From contig CALSLP010000002.1 of the NCBI GenBank assembly GCA_943787225.1, forward strand, positions 186,001 to 250,000: 64,000 bases of DNA. Reading direction: 5' to 3'. The first letter of the stretch is position 1, and each line of letters starts with the position of its first letter. Below are positions 46,199 through 55,012 of this stretch, in pieces. The notes under the pieces are model-generated. The model had not been told where the DNA came from and did not search any database. It saw only the letters and a program-made list of their open reading frames with translations. Source of the stretch: an uncultured Alphaproteobacteria bacterium (GTDB lineage: Bacteria > Pseudomonadota > Alphaproteobacteria > MPNO01 > UBA2964). Made by a program: the position numbers and the translations under genes.

Positions 46199-46792
46199 TT
46201 AATCCGTAGATGAAACCGTAAGAGCGTATGCCATGTCTCGGCTGCCAACCGACCAAGCCTTTTGCATACCGAGGCGATAAGAAAACCCACCCGCAATATT
46301 GCCGTTGTGAAATGACCAACTCCACCGGGACGTCGTTGTTGGATCACTTTCCCGAATGGTCAGCCAATATATTCGGTTCATATCCAGACGCGGGGACCGC
46401 TTAAGCGTCGTCTTATAGGAAAGCAGCTTGTGCTTACCGATGTCGGAGACACCTGTATCCAGACCACCAGCTTTGACAGTTTCAACGTGAATCGCCTTCC
46501 CCGGTACTCCCTTTTGATCAGCAAAGATGACAATCTCAAACAACTTGTTCCCGGCAACCGCACCATCATGATATTTTCCGGTCCAGTTCAGCGTTGAGAT
46601 TTTGCCTGCCCGTTTCAGTCGAAAGTCGTCGGCAATTTGCTGATTGGCGCTTCCAGCAACACTATCCCACCCATAGGCGTTCTTATCGAATGTGGACTGA
46701 TCCTCTACGGTATCGGCAGATACCGCGCCGCCAACTGTCATCATTGCCCCAACAGCAATACCAAACACGAACTTTGTCTTTTCAATAGCCAT
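46199..46792 (-). CDS. Exported protein of unknown function
   Basis: 197 residues with a signal peptide (hydrophobic 8-24, cleavage after VSA). The mature protein contains QQIADDFRLKRAGKISTLNWTGKYHDG, then FEIVIFADQKGVPGKAIHVETV and RIYWLTIRESDPTTTSRWSW, a beta-rich pattern with many aromatic residues that resembles jelly-roll or carbohydrate-binding-like folds. I do not recognise a family. GGGAG lies upstream of the ATG and a strong hairpin follows, so it is a single-gene transcript between the heme-copper genes and a UbiD gene. Confidence 0.7.
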   Translation of the reverse strand: MAIEKTKFVFGIAVGAMMTVGGAVSADTVEDQSTFDKNAYGWDSVAGSANQQIADDFRLKRAGKISTLNWTGKYHDGAVAGNKLFEIVIFADQKGVPGKAIHVETVKAGGLDTGVSDIGKHKLLSYKTTLKRSPRLDMNRIYWLTIRESDPTTTSRWSWSFHNGNIAGGFSYRLGMQKAWSVGSRDMAYALTVSSTD

Positions 46793-47062
46793 CCCAAATG
46801 CTCCCAGCTTTATTTGTTGTGACGCCGCCTGCTATGGCAGCACCATTCATCCGACCTTCAATTGGGGAAACGCCAACCACGGCAATCAACCCTGCATCTG
46901 TCTATGCAAAGGCCATGCCAGCTTCTCTTGTCCGGCCTCTTAGGCCGAACACAATGGTTAAAATGTTAAACGGAAGATCGAAATCATTAACAAATCCGGC
47001 GGATTTCCGCAGATTTATGGTTAATGTCTCAAATTATTGTAAAATTTAGCGACAAGTCGAAA
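46793..47062. other. Intergenic region between exported protein and UbiD genes
   Basis: About 270 bases with the promoter of the exported protein. It contains a small inverted repeat CGGCCT-CTT-AGGCCG near 46932-46946 without a T-run. The open frame across it has no ribosome site and no family pattern. Otherwise nothing recognised. Confidence 0.5.
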
Positions 47063-47087
47063 CGCCTTAACCAACCTCGTTAAGGCG
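47063..47087 (-). terminator. Terminator after the second UbiD gene
   Basis: Perfect 9-bp stem CGCCTTAAC / GTTAAGGCG with a seven-base loop, 20 bases after the UbiD stop on the minus strand, followed by TTTCG. Confidence 0.68.
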
Positions 47088-47106
47088 GTATCAACATCGA
47101 CTAAAT

Positions 47107-48507
47107 TTAATCGAGGTAATCTTCCAGCTTGATACGATCCCAGGCTTCCTGCGGTGGCTTGATGGGTTCTTCAAAATGGAGTGTTGCCGGACGCGTCGCA
47201 TCAATAATGACTTTGGTGTTCATCGGACCAGATTCTGTCCGTACTTCGCCATAGGCCGCCGGATTTAGATGTGACCCCATCGCATTGGGAATGAGGGCCA
47301 GATCCCGGTCCGCCTCGAAGGTTGTTGCAATTGCCCACAAGACCCGCTGCTCGTTATAGATATCAATGTCGTCATCAACCACGATCGCCATTTTGATATT
47401 AGGGTTTGCCGTCAGTGCCGCCATGCCCGCCGACATGCCTTCACCCGGTACGCGCTTCTTGACCGCAACATAGACCGTAAAGCGGCACGAACCTGATACC
47501 GGCATATAGACCGCCGTGACCGTCGGCACCAGATGCCGAACACTGTCATACACCGTGCTTTCAAGGCTCAACGCGCCAGCGAGATTATGTTCCTGATGCG
47601 CAGGATCGAGATCGTGATAGATCGCATCATCCCGCATCGTTATCGCCGTGACATTCATCAACCCAACGGGGTCTTTTGCCGGGCCGTAATATCCTGTGAA
47701 TTCGGCGAACGGACCGTCCTTGGTCTCACCAGCCGGGTCGAGATAGCCTTCAATAGCTATCTCAGCAAAAGCCGGAACCGGGAGATCAACGGTCTCGCCG
47801 TCAACGACTTCCAAAGATTCGCCGAGCAACCCACCCATAACCTCAAGCTCGCTTAAATCCATCGGGCCTTCACATAAAGTACCGATGAGCGCCGCAGGAT
47901 GGTGACCAATAAAAAGGACCGCCTCCATCCGCTTATTGAGCTCCTTATAGCGCCGATAGATATAACCCCCGTGATGGGCCGGGTTGAACATGCAACCAAG
48001 CAAGTTCCTGCCCTGTAGCTCATGGCGGTACATCCCCGCATTGAGGACACCGGTGTCCGGGTCCCGCACCACCAGCACGCCAACAGTTATGTATTTCCCC
48101 GAGTCTTTTTCTGCATGATGGACGATGGGCAGCTTGGAGAGATCAATGTCATCGCCCGTGATCACACGTTGTTTCACCGGTGCATCGGCTCGGTCGATTG
48201 TTTTGGTTGGTAGTGGATTTGCTTCGCGCTCTATAAAGCGCTGCAGGATCGCACTTTTCGGTTCATCAGGCGCAACGCCGAGCGCCAAGCCTAGTAAATC
48301 GTAATTACCAAACAAATTCGTCAGCAAGGGCAGTTCCGAGCCGTTCACCTGCTCACAGCGAATGACCGGGTAACGGCCCTCGGCTGCGAGCTTTTGCTGG
48401 ATGACGCAAGGCTCAAATACGGGATCAACTGGCTTCGAGACATTAGCGTAATACGCTGAGCCGAGCTGGCGGGCTTCCCCAATAAAGGATCTCAGGTCTT
48501 TATTCAT
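47107..48507 (-). CDS. UbiD-family prFMN-dependent decarboxylase (second)
   Basis: A 466-residue UbiD protein of the standard length. Seen: TVGVLVVRDPDTGVLNAGMYRHELQGRN (141-168) around the prFMN phosphate and metal site, GHHPAALIGT, and DGPFAEFTGYYG (264-275) with the catalytic glutamates. Not closely similar to the first UbiD at 30687, so it belongs to another subgroup with its own substrate. Divergent from the exported amidohydrolase at 48668. It depends on a UbiX flavin prenyltransferase not encoded here. Confidence 0.87.
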   Translation of the reverse strand: MNKDLRSFIGEARQLGSAYYANVSKPVDPVFEPCVIQQKLAAEGRYPVIRCEQVNGSELPLLTNLFGNYDLLGLALGVAPDEPKSAILQRFIEREANPLPTKTIDRADAPVKQRVITGDDIDLSKLPIVHHAEKDSGKYITVGVLVVRDPDTGVLNAGMYRHELQGRNLLGCMFNPAHHGGYIYRRYKELNKRMEAVLFIGHHPAALIGTLCEGPMDLSELEVMGGLLGESLEVVDGETVDLPVPAFAEIAIEGYLDPAGETKDGPFAEFTGYYGPAKDPVGLMNVTAITMRDDAIYHDLDPAHQEHNLAGALSLESTVYDSVRHLVPTVTAVYMPVSGSCRFTVYVAVKKRVPGEGMSAGMAALTANPNIKMAIVVDDDIDIYNEQRVLWAIATTFEADRDLALIPNAMGSHLNPAAYGEVRTESGPMNTKVIIDATRPATLHFEEPIKPPQEAWDRIKLEDYLD

Positions 48508-48667
48508 TGCAATAATCCAGGCACCAAAATTCCAAAAACTCAGAACACCATAGCATCATGCGCTGGCCGGTCACCTGTCTAGGCCACAGATACATAAATT
48601 GCGGCAAGCAATGTGATCTTCTGATATTGTCGCGCCAATACCCAGAATCAGCGCGAAGGTAGAATTG

Positions 48668-49510
48668 ATGCAGAATGTCGTAACAAGTTTCATCTTTGGT
48701 TTGGCTGTTATTGGTTACGCCACAACGAGTAATGCTGCAGATCGTCCGTTGATCGATGCCCATATTCACTACAGTCACGATGCGTGGGAAGGGTTGCCCC
48801 CGGCAAAAGCCGTCGCTCTGCTCCGCAAAGCCGGTTTGAAAAGAGCCTTTGTCTCAAGTAGCAGCGACAAAGGGACTCAGCTGCTCTATAAAGCAGCACC
48901 AGATTTAATTGTGCCGGTTCTTCGTCCCTATCGGCGACGCGGCGAGCTGGGCTCGTGGATGCATGACGATAGCATCATCAAACATCTGGAAACGCGACTC
49001 TCGACCAACAAATATGCCGGTATTGGCGAATTTCATGCCTATGGCAACGACGTGAATACCAACGTGTTGCGTCGCGTTATCGCCCTTGCCAAGCAATATG
49101 GCATTTTTCTGCATTCCCATTCCGACGCCGCCGTGATTGACGGCATCTTCAAGCAAAATCCCGACGCTCGGGTGCTGTGGGCCCATTCAGGGTTCACTGA
49201 CCCTGCGGAAATTCGGGCGATGCTGAAAAAGTATAAAAACCTGTGGTCGGATTTAGCCTTTCGCGATGAACATGCAACTGACGGGAAAGTCGACGCGGCC
49301 TGGCGCAAGCTGTTCCAGGACTTTCCCGACCGATTCATGATTGGAACCGATACCTTTGCACCGGAACGCTGGTTCTATGTTGTCGAACACGCCAATTGGT
49401 CGCGGGGATGGCTGAAGGACCTCCCGAAATCACTGGCCGACAACATCGCCTGGCGGAACGCCATAACCCTCGCCGACTGGGCGCTGAAAAACAAAACGGT
49501 CAATAATTAG
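48668..49510 (+). CDS. Exported amidohydrolase (amidohydrolase-2 type)
   Basis: ATG 48668 has GAAGG upstream; 280 residues with a signal peptide (cleavage after SNA). Motifs: LIDAHIHYSHD with H32 and H34, HSHSDAA, WAHSGFTDP and IGTDTFAPERW, the TIM-barrel metal site of PF04909. Periplasmic location is uncommon for this family. It is followed after four bases by a YtkA-like gene and then a diheme protein, so it may act in a periplasmic oxidation pathway. Substrate unknown. Confidence 0.82.
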   Translation: MQNVVTSFIFGLAVIGYATTSNAADRPLIDAHIHYSHDAWEGLPPAKAVALLRKAGLKRAFVSSSSDKGTQLLYKAAPDLIVPVLRPYRRRGELGSWMHDDSIIKHLETRLSTNKYAGIGEFHAYGNDVNTNVLRRVIALAKQYGIFLHSHSDAAVIDGIFKQNPDARVLWAHSGFTDPAEIRAMLKKYKNLWSDLAFRDEHATDGKVDAAWRKLFQDFPDRFMIGTDTFAPERWFYVVEHANWSRGWLKDLPKSLADNIAWRNAITLADWALKNKTVNN

Positions 49511-49514
49511 CCAG

Positions 49515-49928
49515 ATGCAATTTCAACCGTTTCTTCTGGCCTGCGCGCTTCTTTCCTTCGCTTCGGCACAGGCTAGCGCTGGATCGGACTGTAACAGTCG
49601 GCAAAACGGGCAGCAGATAGAGAAGGGGCCGTACCGGCTGGCTTTTCAGACCGAGCCGAGCAACATCACCGTCGGTAAGTTTTTTGATCTGGCGATAAGC
49701 GTTTGCACAACGGATCGGTCACCCCTGCCGGACGGATTAAAAATCGATGCGATAATGCCAATGCATGGTCATGGCATGAATTATCGGCCCAGCGTCAAGC
49801 GTTCCGCTCCCGGGAAGTTCCAGGCAACAGGGCTGATGATGCACATGGCCGGGTCGTGGGTCCTCCGCTTTGACGTCAGGCAAGGCGACAAAGCCACCCG
49901 ACTGCAAACGAAGATCACGCTAAAATAA
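49515..49928 (+). CDS. Exported YtkA/FixH-like domain protein
   Basis: 137 residues with signal peptide (cleavage after ASA). An immunoglobulin-like beta fold is suggested by YRLAFQTEPSNITVGKFFDLAISV and WVLRFDVRQGDKATRLQTKITLK. The MPMHGHGMNY segment and a later MMHMAG give a Met/His cluster, a likely copper-binding site. Stop and next start overlap (TAATG), so it is co-translated with the diheme protein and may deliver copper or assist assembly (inference). Confidence 0.75.
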   Translation: MQFQPFLLACALLSFASAQASAGSDCNSRQNGQQIEKGPYRLAFQTEPSNITVGKFFDLAISVCTTDRSPLPDGLKIDAIMPMHGHGMNYRPSVKRSAPGKFQATGLMMHMAGSWVLRFDVRQGDKATRLQTKITLK

Positions 49929-51067
49929 TGCGGCGATTTACACAGTCAGCGCTCGCAGGCTTGATAATTTCTTCTGTCGCTACACCACTCCTCGCGGCAA
50001 ACACCGTCACTTTCTCAGAAAGTGAAAAGGCAACGATCACCTCACATGGGCCGTGGCCGCCCAAAATGACACCAGACCCCAGCAATCGTGTTTCGGGAAA
50101 CAAATCAGCGATCGCATTTGGTAGAGAATTGTTTCGAAGCCGTTTCCTCTCGGCATCGCGGCGTCATAGCTGCGTCACCTGCCATAAGCCTAACCGCGCC
50201 TATACTGACGGACTCGCTCGCAGTACCGGTGTATCAATGGTTGATCGAAATACCATTTCATTGGCCAATCTGCGGCTTAATCGCTGGTATGGCTGGGATG
50301 GCGGTTCCGACAACCTTTGGGCCCAAAGCATCCGGCCAATACTCGACCCGCGCGAAATGAATGCGACACCTGCCCTGATCGCTAAGCGCCTCCGAAACGA
50401 CGCGCCGTTTTCACGCGGCTATCAAGCCATCTTCAAATCATCACCAAGCGTCGATGACGCCGGACAAATTATCGTCAATTTAGGGAAGGCCCTCGCTGCC
50501 TATCAGGAAACCATCGTTACGCCGAGAACCGCTTTTGACGAATTTCGCGATGCGCTTGCCAAGAGTGACGAACAAGAGACCAGTCAGTATCCAGTGGCTG
50601 CCAGACGCGGCCTCAAGATATTTATTGGCAAAGGTAAATGTGGTCTCTGTCACCTCGGGCCGAATTTCACCAATGGTGAATTTGATGATGCTGGAATCCC
50701 TTACTTCAAAGCCTCTGGAGGAATAGATAAAGGACGATTTGGCGGCATACAAAAGCTAAAGAAGAGTCCCCACACATTATTGGGTCGGTTTAACGATAAC
50801 CCGCGCAGAGCATCTGGTATCGCCACGCGACATGTGACGCGCTCACATCAAAGTTGGGGGCAATTCAGGGTGCCATCCCTTCGCAACGTCATAAATACCG
50901 CCCCCTACATGCACGATGGATCACTACCAACGCTCACCGATGTCGTCCGCCATTATTCCAACCTGAATGAAGAACGGCTCCATCTCGATGGCAGGGGTCT
51001 ATTAAGGCGCCTCGATCTCACTGATCCTGAAATCGTCGATCTCGTCGCCTTCCTCGAAACGCTTTAG
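49928..51067 (+). CDS. Diheme cytochrome c peroxidase/MauG-family protein (second)
   Basis: 379 residues, periplasmic, signal peptide ending near LLAA. Heme motifs CVTCH (82-86) and CGLCH (238-242), plus TAPYMHDGSLPTLTDVVRHYSN. It differs clearly from the first diheme protein at 44787 (longer N-terminal lead, no cysteine-ended tail). Third gene of a rightward operon with the exported amidohydrolase and YtkA-like protein. Probably oxidises a product or partner of those proteins, or acts as peroxidase. Confidence 0.88.
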   Translation: MRRFTQSALAGLIISSVATPLLAANTVTFSESEKATITSHGPWPPKMTPDPSNRVSGNKSAIAFGRELFRSRFLSASRRHSCVTCHKPNRAYTDGLARSTGVSMVDRNTISLANLRLNRWYGWDGGSDNLWAQSIRPILDPREMNATPALIAKRLRNDAPFSRGYQAIFKSSPSVDDAGQIIVNLGKALAAYQETIVTPRTAFDEFRDALAKSDEQETSQYPVAARRGLKIFIGKGKCGLCHLGPNFTNGEFDDAGIPYFKASGGIDKGRFGGIQKLKKSPHTLLGRFNDNPRRASGIATRHVTRSHQSWGQFRVPSLRNVINTAPYMHDGSLPTLTDVVRHYSNLNEERLHLDGRGLLRRLDLTDPEIVDLVAFLETL

Positions 51068-51079
51068 CAGAAATCGTTC

Positions 51080-51880
51080 TTAGGCCCGTCGCTGGGCAAC
51101 TCCCGGCATCGCTGTTGCAAAAAATAACACCATCGCAACCACAACAATCGATGGTCCCGCGGGCGTATCAATCGTAGCTGACGCCACGAGTCCCCCCAGA
51201 ACCGACAGGCTGCCCACGATAATTGCATAGATCGCCATCTGTTCGGGCGTGCGGGCAAATCGCCTTGCGGTCGCTGGCGGGATAATCAACATCGAAACAA
51301 TGAGCATGATGCCTACGATTTTCATGGCGATGGCGATGACAAAGGCAATCATCAACATAAAAACCAACCTCATGGCGCTTACCGGCACCCCTTCCACACG
51401 GGCCAACTCATCATGGACCGACATCGACAATAGGCCGCGCCACATGAGTCCCAACATCAAAAGACACGACGCCCCACCGCCATAAATCCAGATCAGGTCA
51501 TTGGGCGATACCGCGAGGATGTCGCCAAACAAATACCCCATCAGATCGACCCTGACATTCTCGAGAAAAGCAATCGCAACGAGCCCCAGCGCCAACATGC
51601 CATGCGCTAAAATACCAAGGATCGTGTCTGCGGCGAACCGTGGATCACGTTCCATCGAGAACACGGCAGCAGCAATGACGATGCAAGTCGCCACCACGCC
51701 GATCATCGGGTTGACCCCCAACAATAATCCCAACGCCACGCCGAGCAATGCGGAATGGGAAAGTGTCGCCCCGAAATAGGACATCCGCCGCCACACAACG
51801 AAACAGCCAAGGGGTCCAGCAACCATTGAGACGCCAACACCCGCCGCCAGCGCCATGAGAAAAAAATCATCCATGGCCAT
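51080..51880 (-). CDS. znuB: Zinc ABC transporter permease ZnuB
   Basis: 266-residue inner-membrane permease with eight or so hydrophobic segments and the ABC-3 family signatures GPLGCFVVWRRMSYFGATLSHSALLGVALG (22-51) and IAMKIVGIMLIVSMLIIPPATARRFA. Overlaps the znuC end by 14 bases. Brings zinc across the membrane with ZnuC. The periplasmic receptor ZnuA is not in the window. Confidence 0.9.
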   Translation of the reverse strand: MAMDDFFLMALAAGVGVSMVAGPLGCFVVWRRMSYFGATLSHSALLGVALGLLLGVNPMIGVVATCIVIAAAVFSMERDPRFAADTILGILAHGMLALGLVAIAFLENVRVDLMGYLFGDILAVSPNDLIWIYGGGASCLLMLGLMWRGLLSMSVHDELARVEGVPVSAMRLVFMLMIAFVIAIAMKIVGIMLIVSMLIIPPATARRFARTPEQMAIYAIIVGSLSVLGGLVASATIDTPAGPSIVVVAMVLFFATAMPGVAQRRA

Positions 51881-52640
51881 GCTCGTGGTGATGGGTATTG
51901 TTCTCGTCTATCGGCGCACCCGTCAAATCGTGATGATGATCATGATGATGCGTATAAACCGCCATTGCGGAGGCGACGGCTTCCGAACCGAACAATTCCA
52001 AATAGGCCGGATTGCGGGTAACGGCATCCGGTCGACCTTCGCAGCAAATATGATGGTTGAGACACAACACCCGGTCTGTGGCCGCCATCACGAGATGTAG
52101 ATTATGTGAGACCAATAAAACACCGCATCGCCGCCGGTCACGGATAGTACGGATCAAATCGTACAGTTCAGCCTGGCCGCCAAAATCAACACCGGCCGTT
52201 GGTTCGTCGAGCACCAGAAGATCCGGATCACGGAGTAAAGCCCGAGCCAGGAGGACACGCCTAGTCTCACCTCCTGAGAGTCCCTGCATGGGCGTCTCAA
52301 TAACGTCAGCTACCCCTACCTCTTCCAAAGCATGTTTCATGTCGGCTTCTGAGCTCACCTCGCCAAGCCGCAAGAATCGTCGGACATCTATCGGCATGGT
52401 TGGATCAATTTCCAATCGTTGCGGTACATATCCGATGGTCACACCGGGTTCACGCTCAATGACGCCGCTATCACAATCGATCAATCGAAGGAGCGCCCGG
52501 ATCAAAGTAGACTTTCCCGCACCGTTGGGTCCCACCAGCGTCACAATTTCACCAGAATTCACGCTCAGACTAATTTTATCGACGACAGCTTGACCGCCAC
52601 GGCTGACCGTTAAATTCTCCGCCCAGAGCAACGGCCTCAT
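51867..52640 (-). CDS. znuC: Zinc ABC transporter ATPase ZnuC, histidine-rich C terminus
   Basis: Start set at ATG 52640 since GGAGAG precedes it; 52658 is possible and would overlap zur. Walker A GPNGAGKST, signature LSGGETRRVLLA, Walker B LLVLDEPTAGVD. The tail is histidine-rich (HHHDHHHDLTG ... HHHEHGHG), a metal-sensing or storage feature seen in several ZnuC proteins. Translationally coupled to zur upstream and znuB downstream. Confidence 0.9.
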   Translation of the reverse strand: MRPLLWAENLTVSRGGQAVVDKISLSVNSGEIVTLVGPNGAGKSTLIRALLRLIDCDSGVIEREPGVTIGYVPQRLEIDPTMPIDVRRFLRLGEVSSEADMKHALEEVGVADVIETPMQGLSGGETRRVLLARALLRDPDLLVLDEPTAGVDFGGQAELYDLIRTIRDRRRCGVLLVSHNLHLVMAATDRVLCLNHHICCEGRPDAVTRNPAYLELFGSEAVASAMAVYTHHHDHHHDLTGAPIDENNTHHHEHGHG

Positions 52641-52644
52641 GACT

Positions 52645-53178
52645 TCACTCTCCGTCATTGTCGCCTCTCGCCGAACAATCTGCGCATTGCCCAATTATCT
52701 CCACTGTCTGTTGCTCAACATCGAACCCCAACGCATCGGCACGGCGCGTCACGGCCCGGTCAATTGCGCGGTCATCGAGCTCCGCCACCGATTGACAGTC
52801 GCGGCAAATCAGAAACTGGCCACCATGGCGACGCGCGGGGTCGCCACACCCGACATAGGCATTCAGGGATTCAATCCGATGAATCAGGCCGTGTTCCATA
52901 AGAAATTCCAGCGCGCGATAAACCGTGGGTGGTGCCGCGTTACGGCGACTACTCCGTAACTTTTCAAGAACTTCATAGGCGCCAACCGGCCCATGGCTGG
53001 ACCAGACGAGTTCAAGGACTTTGCGGCGCAGAGGCGTAAAGCTCGACCCATCCTTCTCACAACGAGATTCCGCCGCCGCGATTGCCTCTACGACACATTG
53101 GCCATGATCATGGCCATGCGACTGAAAAGGCGCGATGACCTGGGCATCATTGACAGCCTCTTGGAATATTTTTTCCAT
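52645..53178 (-). CDS. zur: Fur-family zinc uptake regulator Zur
   Basis: 177-residue Fur-type repressor. Winged-helix part FTPLRRKVLELVWSSHGPVGAYEVLEKL and APPTVYRALEFLMEHGLIHRIES, then metal sites with ICRDCQS and a C-terminal CADCSARGD (structural zinc, two C-x2-C). N-terminal SHGHDHG may bind metal. With zinc bound it should shut off zur-znuC-znuB. GGAG upstream of the ATG. Position beside znu genes makes Zur far more likely than Fur or PerR. Confidence 0.9.
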   Translation of the reverse strand: MEKIFQEAVNDAQVIAPFQSHGHDHGQCVVEAIAAAESRCEKDGSSFTPLRRKVLELVWSSHGPVGAYEVLEKLRSSRRNAAPPTVYRALEFLMEHGLIHRIESLNAYVGCGDPARRHGGQFLICRDCQSVAELDDRAIDRAVTRRADALGFDVEQQTVEIIGQCADCSARGDNDGE

Positions 53179-53197
53179 GAAAATCTCCAGAATTTCT

Positions 53198-53218
53198 ATA
53201 TGTTATAATATATCATAT
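53198..53218. promoter_or_regulatory. Candidate Zur operator
   Basis: An AT-rich near-palindrome, TATGTTATAATATATCATA, lies 20 bases upstream of the zur start. Alphaproteobacterial Zur sites have the same GTTATAAtATAAC-like symmetry, so autoregulation of zur-znuCB is likely. Confidence 0.6.
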
Positions 53219-53295
53219 TTTAAAACCGCACACGCAAGCCCCAATCACCTCGACCGCTCTTGCTCACCATTTCATGGTTTGGTATTTCGAAAATA

Positions 53296-53451
53296 ATGAA
53301 AACGATTGAAGCGCTCTCCTCACTGACTCAGGAAACCAGATTGCTCGTCGAGTTTCTGGCCGAAGATTATTGTGATGGCCAACCGGCAGTGTGCGGCTTG
53401 CCGGTGGCCCCTGATAAAGACCGCAAGCAAAGGGAAGGCCACCTAAAATGA
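53296..53451 (+). pseudogene. arsR remnant with the HTH region deleted
   Basis: ATG 53296 starts MKTIEALSSLTQETRL, the first 16 residues of arsenic-type ArsR repressors. It jumps directly to LVEFLAEDYCDGQPAVCGLP, which resembles the C-terminal FLTEDCC-x-G-x-P-x-C tail of the same proteins. The ~60-70 residues with the winged helix are missing, in frame. 51 residues remain, with the stop overlapping the arsC ATG. It cannot bind DNA, so arsC is probably unregulated or the deletion is an assembly artefact. Confidence 0.62.
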
Positions 53452-53936
53452 CAAGCCTGAACAACTACAATGTTTTATTTCTCTGCACGGGGAATTCAGC
53501 GCGCAGCATTATTGCTGAAAGCATCTTGAATCGTCTTGGCGCAGACCGCTTTACCGCTTACAGCGCCGGCAGTCGCCCCTCGGGGCAAATTCACCCGCTT
53601 ACGGCTGATCTCCTGGCAGGGCTCAACTACAATATCGAAGGCGCGCGTTCCAAGAGCTGGGACGAGTTTGCAGCAGACAGCGCGCCGCAAATGGATTTGA
53701 TATTCACCGTCTGTGATAACGCCGCTAATGAGGTTTGTCCGATTTGGCCAGGACATCCAGCAACAGCCCACTGGCCGTTTCCCGATCCCGCCGCCTTTGA
53801 AGGGCCAGAGACCGAGCACCGGGTCTTATTTGCTAATGTCTATGAAATGATCGAGCGGCAAATCGAAACCTTCATTAAACTGCCCATCGACTCAATGGAT
53901 AGTCCCACTTTGCTGAAGCGCTTGAACGAAATATAG
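53448..53936 (+). CDS. arsC: Arsenate reductase ArsC, low-molecular-weight phosphatase type
   Basis: 162 residues. P-loop VLFLCTGNSARS with C13 and R19, further redox cysteines C89 and C97 (TVCDNAANEVCPIWPG), and HWPFPDP, the thioredoxin-coupled ArsC pattern. Reduces arsenate to arsenite for export; no arsB, acr3 or arsH follows. ATG overlaps the arsR remnant stop. Confidence 0.9.
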   Translation: MTSLNNYNVLFLCTGNSARSIIAESILNRLGADRFTAYSAGSRPSGQIHPLTADLLAGLNYNIEGARSKSWDEFAADSAPQMDLIFTVCDNAANEVCPIWPGHPATAHWPFPDPAAFEGPETEHRVLFANVYEMIERQIETFIKLPIDSMDSPTLLKRLNEI

Positions 53937-53957
53937 AACCTAACAACACGTAAAATC

Positions 53958-54827
53958 ATGCGCCTACCGAGCTCAATCATCGCATTTGCCATATTGATTT
54001 TTACGCCTTTATTCGCGCAAGCCAATGAAAGGACGGTGGTTCACTTTAAAAGTTTCGATGCAGCGGAAACGGAAATTCGGGGCGAACTCTTCCGGCCTTC
54101 AGGTGATCGACCCCACCCCGCTATTGTCATGATGCATGGTTGCTCCGGGCTCTACACAAAATCAGGAAAAATCAAAACCAATTCAGCTGTATGGGTGAAA
54201 CGCTTTGTCGATTGGGGCTACGTTGTCCTCGCCGTCGATGGGTTTACGCCGCGTGGGTTTCGTACAATGTGCAGCAAACGCAAGCGGCCCTTGCATGCAC
54301 TCGATGACCGGCCCTTTGATGCCTATGGCGGGCTCGCCTGGCTCAAACAACAGAGCTTCGTCAAGAAAGACCAAATTGTATTGGTCGGCTGGTCGAACGG
54401 CGCCATGGCCGCTTTGTCAGGGGCCCGAGAAAGCAAAGTCGCGTATTTTGGGGAAGGTCACCGCTTCAAAGCCATCGCCGCCTTTTACCCGGGATGCATC
54501 ACGCTGCGCCGCCGGGTCAATAAACGCTTTAAGCCCTATGCACCGGTTTTGGTCTTTGTTGGCCTTGCTGATAACTGGACATGGCCCAAGCCGTGCATGC
54601 GGATGATCAAACAAGCCGCCAAAGATGGGCTTCCTGCACAATACGTCGCTTATAAGGACGCCTATCACGCCTTTGACCACCCGAGCCTACCGGTAAGAAC
54701 CAGGGTCAGCCGCAATGCGAAATGGAAGAAAAAAGAGCGCAGAGTAACGATTGGATCAAACCCCGCTGCCCGAGATGCCGCTATCCAAACTTTACGCTAC
54801 TGGCTTAAAAAGCGGATTGCTGAATAG
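53958..54827 (+). CDS. Exported dienelactone hydrolase-family protein
   Basis: 289 residues with a signal peptide (about 1-22, FAQA cleavage). Alpha/beta hydrolase fold with the oxyanion region MMHGCSGLYTK, nucleophile elbow GWSNG (S146; serine where dienelactone hydrolases use cysteine), and DAYHAFDHPS with the catalytic histidine. Probably a periplasmic esterase or lactonase. 21 bases after arsC but unlikely to be part of arsenic resistance. Confidence 0.83.
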   Translation: MRLPSSIIAFAILIFTPLFAQANERTVVHFKSFDAAETEIRGELFRPSGDRPHPAIVMMHGCSGLYTKSGKIKTNSAVWVKRFVDWGYVVLAVDGFTPRGFRTMCSKRKRPLHALDDRPFDAYGGLAWLKQQSFVKKDQIVLVGWSNGAMAALSGARESKVAYFGEGHRFKAIAAFYPGCITLRRRVNKRFKPYAPVLVFVGLADNWTWPKPCMRMIKQAAKDGLPAQYVAYKDAYHAFDHPSLPVRTRVSRNAKWKKKERRVTIGSNPAARDAAIQTLRYWLKKRIAE

Positions 54828-55012
54828 AGTCCGAACGCTATTTCGGAGTATCGGCTAGCAAAGAGAATAATCTATGGCGCTTCACCATACGTGAGGGCCG
54901 GTTTATTCTTACCACGGCTGAGACCTTGTGCCGTCAATTTGGTATAGATGTCACAGCCTTATCTTTCGTTGCCGAAGCCGCAGGTGCCACCTTTATCTGG
55001 ACCGAGAAAATT

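Noticed and set aside
46798..47049. 83-codon plus-strand frame between two genes
   Set aside because: TTG-like start without a ribosome site, low-complexity product and no similarity; treated as intergenic.
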